Source: Pelomonas sp039929605 (GTDB lineage Bacteria; Pseudomonadota; Gammaproteobacteria; Burkholderiales; Burkholderiaceae_C). From it: a DNA stretch of 64,000 nucleotides. A program made the translations under genes and the position numbers. The stretch is from contig NZ_JBDSQX010000152.1 in the NCBI RefSeq assembly GCF_039929605.1, positions 14,339 through 78,338 on the forward strand. Reading direction: 5' to 3'. The notes beneath the pieces are model-generated. The model was not told where the DNA came from, searched no databases, and was given only the letters and a program-made list of their open reading frames with translations. The first letter of the stretch is position 1. Every line of letters starts with the position of its first letter. This document shows positions 1 to 7,869 of the stretch, in pieces.

Positions 1-1755
1 ACGCGCGCCATGGCCGGCACCATCAACGTGGTGCTGCGTGAGGCGCTGAAGAAGACGCTCAACGAGTTCCGCGCCGGCTTCCAGGTCGAGCGCGACAAGC
101 TCAGCCCCGGCATCAGCTGGAGCCGCAACGACGCCTTCGGCGCCGGCCATGCCTACAACATCAGCGTGTCCGCGATACGCGGCGAGCGCGGTGACGACAT
201 CATCAACGACACCACCACGCGCACCATCGCCACCGGCAACGAGCTGCTGCAAACCACGCGGGGCCGCGACGAAAACACGCGCGAGAGCATCAACCTGAAC
301 AGCCGCGTGCAGTTCAAACTCAGCGGCACGGACAGCCTGACCGTGATGCCGTTCATCGTCGCGAACAAGTCCGAGTCGAGCTCGACCCTGCTGCGCACCA
401 ACGACAGCTACAACCGCGCCGACACGGCCGGCGACAACCGCTTCACGATGGCACGGCTGAACCTGCAGTGGATGGCGCGCCCGAGCCGCGAGACGCGCAT
501 CGAGTTGCGCGGCGGCCTGGGCCGGGTCAGCGGCGACAGCCACAGCCTGCGCCAGGAAACCGGCCTCATCAACCGCACGCAGGAAGACACGACCGACAGC
601 AGCGGCCGCAACTGGAACCTGGTCGGCAAGTTGTCACGCAGCCTGGAAAACGACCACAGCCTCGTGTTCGGTGTCGAGGGCGAAGGCAGCACCCAGCACC
701 AGAACCGCATGACCCTCGTCAACGGCGCGCCGCAGCCAGGTCTGGGCGAGTTCGGCGACGACCTGGATGCGTCGACGACCCGCTTCGCCGCCTATGCCCA
801 GGACGAGTGGAACGTCGGCAAGCAGTGGGACTTCTACGCCGGCCTGCGCTGGGAGGGCATCAAGACCGAGAGCAGCGCGGCCAGCTATGCGGCGAACAAC
901 AAGTCCAGCGTCTTCACGCCGCTGGCCCACGCGCGCTACAAGCTCGACGCCAATGGCAAGGAAAACATCCGCGCCAGCCTGACGCGCAGCTACCGCAGCC
1001 CGCAGGTGCAGGACTTGATCGCCCGCCCGAGCATCAACAGCCAGGTGCCTCACCAGGCCAACACGCCCGACCGCGCCGGCAACCCCGACCTGAAGCCCGA
1101 ACTGGCGACGGGCGTGGAGATCGGCTACGAGAAGTACCTCAGCAAGGGCGGGCTGCTGAGCGTCAACCTCTTCACGCGCCGGATTACCAACCTGATGCGC
1201 AGCGTGACCGAGCTGGAAACGGTGCCCTGGGCCGCCACGCAGCGCTGGGTCTCACGGCCGCGCAACATCGGCAAGGCCAGCACGACGGGCGTGGAGTTGG
1301 AGGCGAAGTTCCGGCTGGACGAGTACTTCGACGACGCGCTACCCGTCAGCATCCGCAGCAACCTGAGCTTCTTCACGTCCAAGGTGGAGGGCATTCCGGG
1401 GCCCAACAACCGGCTGGATGCACAGCCGAAGGCGACGGCGACGGCGAATCTGGGCTTCGACTACCGGCTGCGCTCGCTGCCGCTGTCCATCGGCGCATCG
1501 TTGAACTGGACGCCGCAGTCGGTGATCCAGCAGAGCTTGTTGACGGAAGCGACAACGAGCCGCAAGGCCGTGACGGACGCCTTCGCGCTGTGGAACTTCA
1601 CGCCGGCGCAGTCGCTGCGGCTGTCGGCCAGCAACTTGGCGCCGCTGGACTACTTCACGGGCAGCGTGATCAACACAGGTGCACAGGTCATCACGAGCAA
1701 CAGCGGTGGGGCGAGCTATACGTCGTGGCAATTGCGGTGGGAGATGAAGATCTGA
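1..1755 (+). CDS. TonB-dependent outer-membrane receptor, 5' end cut off by window edge
   Basis: Reading is open from base 1, so the gene starts upstream of the window; 584 codons are visible. The first visible residues (AGTINVVLREA) resemble the end of a TonB-receptor plug domain, and the rest alternates polar and hydrophobic residues as in a 22-strand beta barrel, with typical late motifs such as RSYRSPQVQDL and NPDLKPELATGVEIGYEKYL. Such receptors import siderophores, haem, vitamins or glycans using TonB energy. The substrate cannot be told from this part. The signal peptide, TonB box and most of the plug lie outside the window. It faces lapD-like gene tail to tail across a long hairpin. 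Confidence 0.9.
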   Translation, partial: TRAMAGTINVVLREALKKTLNEFRAGFQVERDKLSPGISWSRNDAFGAGHAYNISVSAIRGERGDDIINDTTTRTIATGNELLQTTRGRDENTRESINLNSRVQFKLSGTDSLTVMPFIVANKSESSSTLLRTNDSYNRADTAGDNRFTMARLNLQWMARPSRETRIELRGGLGRVSGDSHSLRQETGLINRTQEDTTDSSGRNWNLVGKLSRSLENDHSLVFGVEGEGSTQHQNRMTLVNGAPQPGLGEFGDDLDASTTRFAAYAQDEWNVGKQWDFYAGLRWEGIKTESSAASYAANNKSSVFTPLAHARYKLDANGKENIRASLTRSYRSPQVQDLIARPSINSQVPHQANTPDRAGNPDLKPELATGVEIGYEKYLSKGGLLSVNLFTRRITNLMRSVTELETVPWAATQRWVSRPRNIGKASTTGVELEAKFRLDEYFDDALPVSIRSNLSFFTSKVEGIPGPNNRLDAQPKATATANLGFDYRLRSLPLSIGASLNWTPQSVIQQSLLTEATTSRKAVTDAFALWNFTPAQSLRLSASNLAPLDYFTGSVINTGAQVITSNSGGASYTSWQLRWEMKI

Positions 1756-1783
1756 GGTTGGGTTGGTTGGGTTGCTTTTGCGA

Positions 1784-1862
1784 GGAGAGCGCCTGCTCGC
1801 TGCATTGCCGGAAGTCCCGCCCGGCGGCGGACTCCCGGCAATGCCCCGAGCACGCACTCTCT
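1784..1862. repeat. Long imperfect hairpin between convergent genes
   Basis: A 79-bp inverted repeat: 1802-1811 pairs perfectly with 1835-1844, 1813-1817 with 1829-1833, and 1784-1799 pairs with few mismatches with 1847-1862; the loop is 1818-1828. It lies between the stop codons of the TonB receptor and the LapD-like gene and is likely a bidirectional terminator or a REP-like element. There is no long T tract. Confidence 0.7.
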
Positions 1863-1878
1863 CTGTCATAGCAAGCAG

Positions 1879-3813
1879 TCAACGCCCGCGACTAGCCGTC
1901 ACCCACGGCCCCGTCAGCCCATCCAACTCGCAATCCCACAACGCCTGCGCATCCATCTCGTCGACGACGCCCTCGCCGTAGACCTTCAGCGCCAGGCTCC
2001 TCAGCATGATCACCATGCCCCGCACAAACGCCGCCCGCCCCGCCTCGCCGGCAACGCCGAGCAGCACGGACGCATCCAGCTTCACGTAGTCCAGCCCCGC
2101 CTGATACAGCCGCTCCACCTGCGCCAGGCCAGCGCCGGCGTGCTCCAGGCCCAGCTTCACGCCCAGCGGCCGCAGCTGCAGGCCCAGCTCCAGCAGCCGC
2201 TCGAAATGCTCGGTCGCCGCCGCCTCGGATAGATCCAGCAGCAGCGCCCGTGCCGCCTGCGGCCATTGGCTCAGCAGCTCGCGTAACTGCGGCAGGAAGC
2301 TGGCATCGGCCAGCGACGCCGGCGCCACGTTGATGCAGCGCGCCTGCCCATCGGCCGCGATGGCCTTCAGCGCCAGGCCGACGGCGAACAGGTCCACCGC
2401 CGCCGTCATGCGCGCCCGCGCTGCGAACGGCAGCCAGGATGCGGCGGGCAGGAAGGACTGCAGATCGCCGGCATCGAGCTGCAGCTGCAGCGGGCATTCC
2501 AGATGCAGCACCCGGCCACTGCGGTCACGCACCGGGAACTCGACCAGCCGGCCGCGCTCCTGCGTCACCGCCTCCTGCAACTGCTGGCGCCACAGACCCT
2601 CGCCCTGCTCGCGGCCCACGCTCGGCTCGGCCACGATCTCGACGACGAAGCCGCCACGCGACTCGCTCAGATGCTCGGCCCGCGCCAGCGCCGCATCGGC
2701 CTCGCCGAGCCAGACCGTGCTGGGCCGTTCGCGCGGCAGCTCGATGGCGCCGAGCGCCACCTGCACGCCCGGGCCGAAGGCCGGCAGGCTGGCGCGCAGC
2801 GCGTCGGACAGCGCATGCGCCGTCTCGGCCGCCACGCCCTCGGCCGGCAGCCACAGCGCGAAGTCGCCGCCGTTGAGCCGGCCGACGCGGCAGCCGGGCA
2901 CCGACTCGGGATAGGCCTGCAGCGCCGTCACCACCGTCAGCAGCACGTCGTCCACCGCGCCCCGGCCCAGGCGGCCATTGAGGTCGCCCAGGTCCCGCAG
3001 GCGCACAAGCACGAGGCCGGCCACGGCCGGGCCGTCGTCGCGCTGCAAGGAGGCGTCCAGTTCGGCGAGGAAATGCTTGCGCGTGGACACGCCGGTCAGC
3101 GGGTCGTGGTGCACCTGCTCGCGCAGCACCAGCAACTGGCCGGCCTGCGCCTCAAAAAGATCGCGCACGCGCTGCACCATCGCGTTCATCGCGCGCGTCA
3201 GCCGCTGCAGCTCGGGCACGCGCGGCTCGGCCACCTGGCCATAGCTGCCGGCCAGCACGCCCTCGGCCTGGGCCACGGCGGCGTCCAGCGGGCGGCGGAT
3301 GCGGCGCAGGCCAGCCCAGGCCAGCACGGCGGCGGCAATGCCCACCACCAGCAGCCAGGCCAGCAGCCGACGCGAGGCCAGCCAGAGGGCGTCATGCGCG
3401 TAGCTGGACTGGCTCTTCAATTCGACGGCGCCGATGGCGTTCCAGCCGCTGGACAGCTGGGCCACGCCCACCGGCGCCTCGATGGGCACGAGGTTGCGGA
3501 ACCACGTGGGCGACTGCCCCGGCCGGGCCGCGCCAGCGCGCTCGAACAGCATCTCGCCCTTGGCGCTGCGCCAACGCACGAACTCGTAGGAGCCGGTGTC
3601 GAACTGGGCCGAGATCAGCAGCTTGATGAGCTCGGCATCCCCGCCTTGCTGCGACAGCGCCAGGCCCAGGGACTGCGCGTTGTCGGCGTTCTTCAGCTCG
3701 AGCTGCGTCTGCATCAGCTGCCGCAACGACAACGTCGACAGACCGACCGCGCCCACCAGCGCCGCCAGCACCACGCCCAACACGAGCCAGGCGATCTGCC
3801 GCATCAACGACAT
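1879..3813 (-). CDS. lapD: LapD-like c-di-GMP receptor (degenerate GGDEF/EAL)
   Basis: A 644-residue inner-membrane protein. It has a TM helix at about 5-28, a periplasmic LapD/MoxY-type domain at about 29-145, a second TM at about 149-168, HAMP, a GGDEF-like domain whose signature reads NGGDF, and an EAL-like domain where EAL reads LECPL. Loss of both catalytic signatures is the hallmark of LapD, which binds c-di-GMP through the dead EAL domain and then sequesters the protease LapG, keeping a large adhesin on the cell surface. The start is ATG at 3813 with GAGGAA upstream. The LapG-like gene ends 10 bp upstream, which strongly supports the call. No LapA-type adhesin or type I exporter is in the window. 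Confidence 0.87.
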   Translation of the reverse strand: MSLMRQIAWLVLGVVLAALVGAVGLSTLSLRQLMQTQLELKNADNAQSLGLALSQQGGDAELIKLLISAQFDTGSYEFVRWRSAKGEMLFERAGAARPGQSPTWFRNLVPIEAPVGVAQLSSGWNAIGAVELKSQSSYAHDALWLASRRLLAWLLVVGIAAAVLAWAGLRRIRRPLDAAVAQAEGVLAGSYGQVAEPRVPELQRLTRAMNAMVQRVRDLFEAQAGQLLVLREQVHHDPLTGVSTRKHFLAELDASLQRDDGPAVAGLVLVRLRDLGDLNGRLGRGAVDDVLLTVVTALQAYPESVPGCRVGRLNGGDFALWLPAEGVAAETAHALSDALRASLPAFGPGVQVALGAIELPRERPSTVWLGEADAALARAEHLSESRGGFVVEIVAEPSVGREQGEGLWRQQLQEAVTQERGRLVEFPVRDRSGRVLHLECPLQLQLDAGDLQSFLPAASWLPFAARARMTAAVDLFAVGLALKAIAADGQARCINVAPASLADASFLPQLRELLSQWPQAARALLLDLSEAAATEHFERLLELGLQLRPLGVKLGLEHAGAGLAQVERLYQAGLDYVKLDASVLLGVAGEAGRAAFVRGMVIMLRSLALKVYGEGVVDEMDAQALWDCELDGLTGPWVTASRGR

Positions 3814-3823
3814 GTCTCATTCC

Positions 3824-4498
3824 TCATAAGAATCCCTCGGCTTTGACCTTGGCCACCAGCTCCCGCCACAGCGACAACCGCGCCAGCGGGTCGCCCGCCG
3901 TGACCTGGCCCATGCCCTGCCACAGGCCCTCGGTGTTGAAGCTGAACACCGGCGTCAGGTCGGTGCGCTGCGAGGCCGGCAGCACCTCGGGGCGCAGGTT
4001 GTCCAGGATCAAGGGCTCGGCGCCCGGCTCGGCATAGTAGGCCAGCACCATGTGCGCCAGCGACTGCCCCTGCTGCCGCGCCCGCACGTAAACCATGCGC
4101 AGCCGCACCGTGGGCACGCCGGCGGCGGCAAGGCTGAAGTACTTGGCGATGGCGTAGTCCTCGCAGTCACCGGCGCGCTTATCAAGGCTTTCCAGCGGCG
4201 AGGCCCAGTAGTCGGGCAGGCCCCAGGTAACGGCATCGTCCCTGAAGTCCAGGCGGTGGTTGAAGAAGTCGTTGACGTCCTTGAGCCGCTGCAGCTCCTC
4301 GTGGGTGCCGCTGCGCTCGATCTGCTGCACCAGCGCCCGGGCCTGCTCCACGACACGCGGCCCGCGCTCGGCGGCGGCCTCCAGCACGCGCCCGGCGTCA
4401 TAGGCCGCAGAGGCCAGCAGGGGCAACGCGAGCAACGCGGCCAGCCACCAACGGCGGGGCGGGGTTGGCACGGCGAAACGGGCGGGCGAAGTCGGCAA
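3824..4498 (-). CDS. lapG: LapG-like periplasmic cysteine protease (BTLCP family)
   Basis: Bacterial transglutaminase-like cysteine proteinase. The catalytic triad is readable: Cys in RAGDCEDYAIAKY, His in LAHMVLAYY and Asp in LILDNLRPE. In the Lap system LapG cuts the N-terminus of a surface adhesin and releases biofilm cells. The start is uncertain. The reading frame runs back to ATG 4573, which would overlap the divergent HDOD start; TTG 4498 or GTG 4471 give a compact signal peptide (RRWWLAALLALPLLASA) and are preferred. No clear ribosome site decides between them. It is followed after 10 bp by the LapD-like gene in the same direction. Confidence 0.87.
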   Translation of the reverse strand: MPTSPARFAVPTPPRRWWLAALLALPLLASAAYDAGRVLEAAAERGPRVVEQARALVQQIERSGTHEELQRLKDVNDFFNHRLDFRDDAVTWGLPDYWASPLESLDKRAGDCEDYAIAKYFSLAAAGVPTVRLRMVYVRARQQGQSLAHMVLAYYAEPGAEPLILDNLRPEVLPASQRTDLTPVFSFNTEGLWQGMGQVTAGDPLARLSLWRELVAKVKAEGFL

Positions 4499-4571
4499 GA
4501 TTGACGGCGGGCAGGGATTGATTTCACTGTACCCGGGCCAACTGCCGCCCCGGCCCTCTAAGATTTTTGCC

Positions 4572-5486
4572 ATGCAGAACCCGGCACCTTCCCACGCGAG
4601 CGCCGTTGCTGCCGCTCCCGGCGCGCGCGCGCAGCAGATCCGCGACGACCTCGACCAGTCGCGCCGCCGCGGCCCCTTGCAGCACATCCAGATCCCGCCC
4701 TGCCCCGAACTGCTGGCCCAGCTGCAGCAGGCCATGAGCCAGCCCGAGCCCGACCTCAACCTCGTCGCCCGCATCGCCTCCAGCGACGTGGCCATGGCCG
4801 CCACGCTGCTGCGCACCGCCAACAGCCCGCTGTTCAAGCCCGTGGGCCTGCCCTGCACCACCGTCGGCCAGGCGATGACGCGCATCGGCCTGCGCGAGAG
4901 CGTGGCCGTCATGACGGGCTTTCTCGTGCGGCACGCCATCCCCGTCAACTCGCCTCAACTGGCCCGCTTCTGGGAGCGCAGCGCCAAGCGCGCCATCGCC
5001 ATGGCGACCATCGCGCGCGAGCTGCCGGGCCTGTCGCCCGAGCTGGCGCACAGCTTCGGCCTGTTTCTGCACGTCGGCGTGCCGGTGCTGCTGCAGAGCG
5101 TGCGCGGCTACGCGGCGACGATGGTGGAGGCCGGCGCGCGCATCGACCGGCCCTACATCGCCACCGAGAACGCCAACCACCGCACCGACCACGCCGTCGT
5201 CGGCGCGCTGGTCATTCGCGTGTGGAACCTGCCGGCGCCGCTGCTGGCCGCCATCCGCCTGCACCACGACTACGCGGCCCTGGGACACGCCGGCATTGAG
5301 CCCGAGACCCACACCTTGATCGCCGCCGGCCTCATCGCCGAGCACCTGATGCGCCGCCACGAAGGTCTGCCCGAAGACGCTGACTGGGCCAGCCACCACG
5401 CGAGCGCCATGGACTGGCTGCACATCGACTGGGAAGAACTCGGCCACTGGGAAGAAGCCGTCGACGAGCAGTTCGACGCGGCGTGA
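4572..5486 (+). CDS. HDOD-domain protein
   Basis: 304 residues from ATG 4572. The body (about 40-240) matches an HDOD domain, the metal-less relative of HD phosphohydrolases found in bacterial signalling, for example ARIASSDVAMAATLLRTANS and ESVAVMTGFLVRH. It probably acts as a cytoplasmic signalling or scaffold protein; its partner is unknown. A TAAGAT hexamer at 4559-4564 lies only 7 bp before the ATG, so a leaderless transcript is possible. The in-frame TTG at 4518 was not used because it lies inside the divergent promoter region. The stop overlaps the next gene. Confidence 0.8.
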   Translation: MQNPAPSHASAVAAAPGARAQQIRDDLDQSRRRGPLQHIQIPPCPELLAQLQQAMSQPEPDLNLVARIASSDVAMAATLLRTANSPLFKPVGLPCTTVGQAMTRIGLRESVAVMTGFLVRHAIPVNSPQLARFWERSAKRAIAMATIARELPGLSPELAHSFGLFLHVGVPVLLQSVRGYAATMVEAGARIDRPYIATENANHRTDHAVVGALVIRVWNLPAPLLAAIRLHHDYAALGHAGIEPETHTLIAAGLIAEHLMRRHEGLPEDADWASHHASAMDWLHIDWEELGHWEEAVDEQFDAA

Positions 5487-6049
5487 AATTGCCTCGCCTG
5501 CGCGTCGTCGTCCTCGTCGCCATGGTGGTGGTGACGCTCGCCACGCTGGGCTGGTGGATCTTCGGCCCCTCGGGCGTTGCCGTGCAGCTGACGAAACGCA
5601 GCTGGCGCATGGAGATCGTCATCGAGCGGCTGCGCAGCGAGTCGGGCTCGGACTGGTGCGACGACCTGCCCGCCGATGCCCGCGACGTGACGCGCCGCCT
5701 GAGGGCCGACCTCACGGGCAAGCGCGCCGAGCCCAGCGAGCATTGCCGCTACACCCAGATCGTCTGGCGCCGCCAGTGGATCGCCCAGAGCGCCGGCGGC
5801 CCGGCCGACCGGCCCGACTGGCCCCGCCCGCCGCTACGCGTGGCCCCGCCGGGCGAGGCCGGCAGCGAACGCCTGGGCAAGCGCGAGGCTTACTTCGAGA
5901 TCGAGCTGCGCGACCGCAGCGACCACGCCTGGGTCTGCCGCGTCACGCAGGCGCGCTGGCAGCAGCTGCGCGTGGGCCAGCGGTTCCGCGTGCCGGTGGA
6001 CCGCTTCGGCACGGCGAACTGCCCGGCGATGTACGAGTCGAGGCTTTGA
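5483..6049 (+). CDS. Membrane-anchored hypothetical protein
   Basis: 188 residues, GTG start overlapping the HDOD stop codon (GTGA), so the two are translationally coupled. One N-terminal TM helix at about 8-29 is followed by an Arg/Trp-rich domain with four cysteines (in SDWCDD, SEHCRY, WVCRV, ANCPAM) that could form disulphides if it faces the periplasm. No family was recognised. Context suggests a partner of the HDOD protein, but that is inference. Confidence 0.7.
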   Translation: MKLPRLRVVVLVAMVVVTLATLGWWIFGPSGVAVQLTKRSWRMEIVIERLRSESGSDWCDDLPADARDVTRRLRADLTGKRAEPSEHCRYTQIVWRRQWIAQSAGGPADRPDWPRPPLRVAPPGEAGSERLGKREAYFEIELRDRSDHAWVCRVTQARWQQLRVGQRFRVPVDRFGTANCPAMYESRL

Positions 6050-6059
6050 GCTTTCGGCG

Positions 6060-6272
6060 TCAGTGCAGCAACTGCCAGGCGCCGACGATGACGTGGCCCC
6101 ACAACGTGACGTTGAAGCACAGCAGCGTGAACACGCGCAGGAAGGTCCAGAACTTGCGCGCCCGCAGGAAGGCCTCGTCTTCGCCAGTAAAGACATAGAT
6201 GCCCATGAAGAGCGCCGACGGCAGCAGGCTGGCGGCCATCACGAAGGCCATGAACCAGTAGAAAAAGGTCAT
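6060..6272 (-). CDS. Small two-helix membrane protein
   Basis: 70 residues, ATG at 6272. Two hydrophobic segments (about 3-27 and 45-68) joined by a charged loop (FTGEDEAFLRARKF) suggest a helical hairpin in the inner membrane. It is convergent with the preceding gene, ending 10 bp from its stop. No family was recognised; the regular helix pattern and clean ends argue that it is real. Confidence 0.55.
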   Translation of the reverse strand: MTFFYWFMAFVMAASLLPSALFMGIYVFTGEDEAFLRARKFWTFLRVFTLLCFNVTLWGHVIVGAWQLLH

Positions 6273-6409
6273 GTGCCATTGTGGCGGGCGGGCTGGCGCA
6301 TCTGCTTACTCGCTTGCAGAGAACCGTCCAGCCTGCCGCTCCGGCCGATCCGGGTCAACCAGGAGGCCGCACGCGACATTGAACCGGCCTCTCGGCTATT
6401 TGTTCCTTC

Positions 6410-7813
6410 ATGTCGCTCAAATCCACCCTCACCCCGGTGGCCGCTCTCGTGGCAGCCCTGCTGGCCGGCTGCGCACAACCGCGCCACGTCGATCTGCACG
6501 CCGATGTCCGGATGAACGTCGCCGCACCGGCCTGGACGCCACTACCGCCGCCGCCCACGATCAGCGTCTACATCGAGCCGCCGATGGTCCAGCCAGACGC
6601 CGTGCTGGTGGACGTGGCGCCGCCGCCGATGCTGGTCGAGGCGCCACCAGCGCCACCGATGCCGGAGGCCGTCTGGGTGGGCGGCTACTGGGGCTGGCAA
6701 GGCCAGTGGGTGTGGTGCGCCGGCCGCTGGTTGCCGCCGCCGCAGCCGGGCTACCACTGGACCCAGCCCTACTACGAGCATCGTGACAGCGCGGTGGTCT
6801 ACGTCGCCGGCCACTGGGCCGCAGCGGGCGTCAACTTCGCCCCACCGGCGCCCGGCCTGCGCTTGTCGTTACAGGTCTCCATCGGCGGGGGCGAGCGGCC
6901 CATCGGCCCAGCCGGTGTGTTCATCCCGCCGCCTCCCGGCTCGCGCGCGGGCCTGATCATCCCGGCGCCTATCGGCACGCCGCCTGCGGTGGTGGTCAGC
7001 GCACCACCAGTGGTCAACGTGGGCATGCGCGTGACCAACAACAACGTGACGAACAACGTCTCCCGCAACACGACGATCAACAACATCAACCACGTCACGA
7101 ACATCACCAACGTGACAAATGTGACCGTGGTCGCCCCGCCCACCGCGACAGCCAACGGGCAGGCCTTCCATACCGAAGTGCCGGCGCAAGCCCACCTCGC
7201 CGCCGCGCTGCCGGCGCTTGTGCACGCCCAGGCTCCGCGACCGACCAGCACGACCCCGGTGGCCAACTTCAGCACCGGTCACACCCCGCCAGCGCTGCCT
7301 CCGGCCCAAGCCGTGCGCCTGGAGCCCGCCGCGCCGCACGGGGCGACGCCCACCAGCACGGCCCGCGAGCCCGAGCCACATGCGATGCCGCTACAGCCGA
7401 GGGGTGCCCAGGGCGCGGAGTTTGCTCGGCCGCCTGCCTCGCCACCCCGCGCTGCGACCGAGATGCCGACACCGCATGCCATGCCCGCGTCCGAGGGGCC
7501 GCGTCCAAGGCCACAGGACGACCGCCCACCGGAGTACCGCCCTCAGGCTCCGCAGCCGTTTCATGCGCAGGAACCCCATCCCCAGCCGCCCCACCCGGAA
7601 CCGACTCGCGAGGCGCTTAAACAGGAAGCGGCACATCCACAAGCACAGCGTCACGAGGCGCCTTCAGCGCCCCCGGCCGACACGCACCGGCCACGCCCAC
7701 CGGCGAAGCTGGCCACGCCGCCAGAGGCCCGCCACGACGAAGAGCGCGGTGAGCACAAGCCGCATCGCAAGGACGAGCAGCATCGCGAGCCCCCCAGCGA
7801 GGAGGCGCGCTGA
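6410..7813 (+). CDS. YXWGXW-type proline-rich lipoprotein
   Basis: 467 residues. A lipoprotein signal ends in LLAGC, giving lipidated Cys21. Residues about 85-125 hold a YXWGXW-like unit (VGGYWGWQGQWVW, then AGRWLPPPQPGYHW), a motif found in secreted proteobacterial proteins of unknown role. Residues about 200-240 are an unusual Asn/Thr/Val tract (VTNNNVTNN, then TINNINHVTNITNVTNVTVV). The last 200 residues are rich in Pro, His, Ala and charged residues and look disordered. It is probably anchored in the outer membrane. No clear Shine-Dalgarno precedes ATG 6410. Confidence 0.75.
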   Translation: MSLKSTLTPVAALVAALLAGCAQPRHVDLHADVRMNVAAPAWTPLPPPPTISVYIEPPMVQPDAVLVDVAPPPMLVEAPPAPPMPEAVWVGGYWGWQGQWVWCAGRWLPPPQPGYHWTQPYYEHRDSAVVYVAGHWAAAGVNFAPPAPGLRLSLQVSIGGGERPIGPAGVFIPPPPGSRAGLIIPAPIGTPPAVVVSAPPVVNVGMRVTNNNVTNNVSRNTTINNINHVTNITNVTNVTVVAPPTATANGQAFHTEVPAQAHLAAALPALVHAQAPRPTSTTPVANFSTGHTPPALPPAQAVRLEPAAPHGATPTSTAREPEPHAMPLQPRGAQGAEFARPPASPPRAATEMPTPHAMPASEGPRPRPQDDRPPEYRPQAPQPFHAQEPHPQPPHPEPTREALKQEAAHPQAQRHEAPSAPPADTHRPRPPAKLATPPEARHDEERGEHKPHRKDEQHREPPSEEAR

Positions 7814-7819
7814 AAGACA

Positions 7820-7853
7820 AAGGCCCGACGCTGGAGCACCAGGGTCGGGCCTT
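7820..7853. terminator. Bidirectional terminator hairpin after lpdA
   Basis: A perfect 10-bp stem (7820-7829 with 7844-7853) with an inner 4-bp stem (7831-7834 with 7839-7842) lies between two convergent genes. On the minus strand it is followed by a short T-rich run, so it best terminates the pyruvate dehydrogenase transcript. Confidence 0.8.
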
Positions 7854-7869
7854 GCCTGCGCAGGCCGGG

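Noticed and set aside
7036..7130. Repeats in the Asn-rich tract considered as a CRISPR or direct-repeat array
   Set aside because: They are short, irregular, in frame and within the coding region of the lipoprotein.
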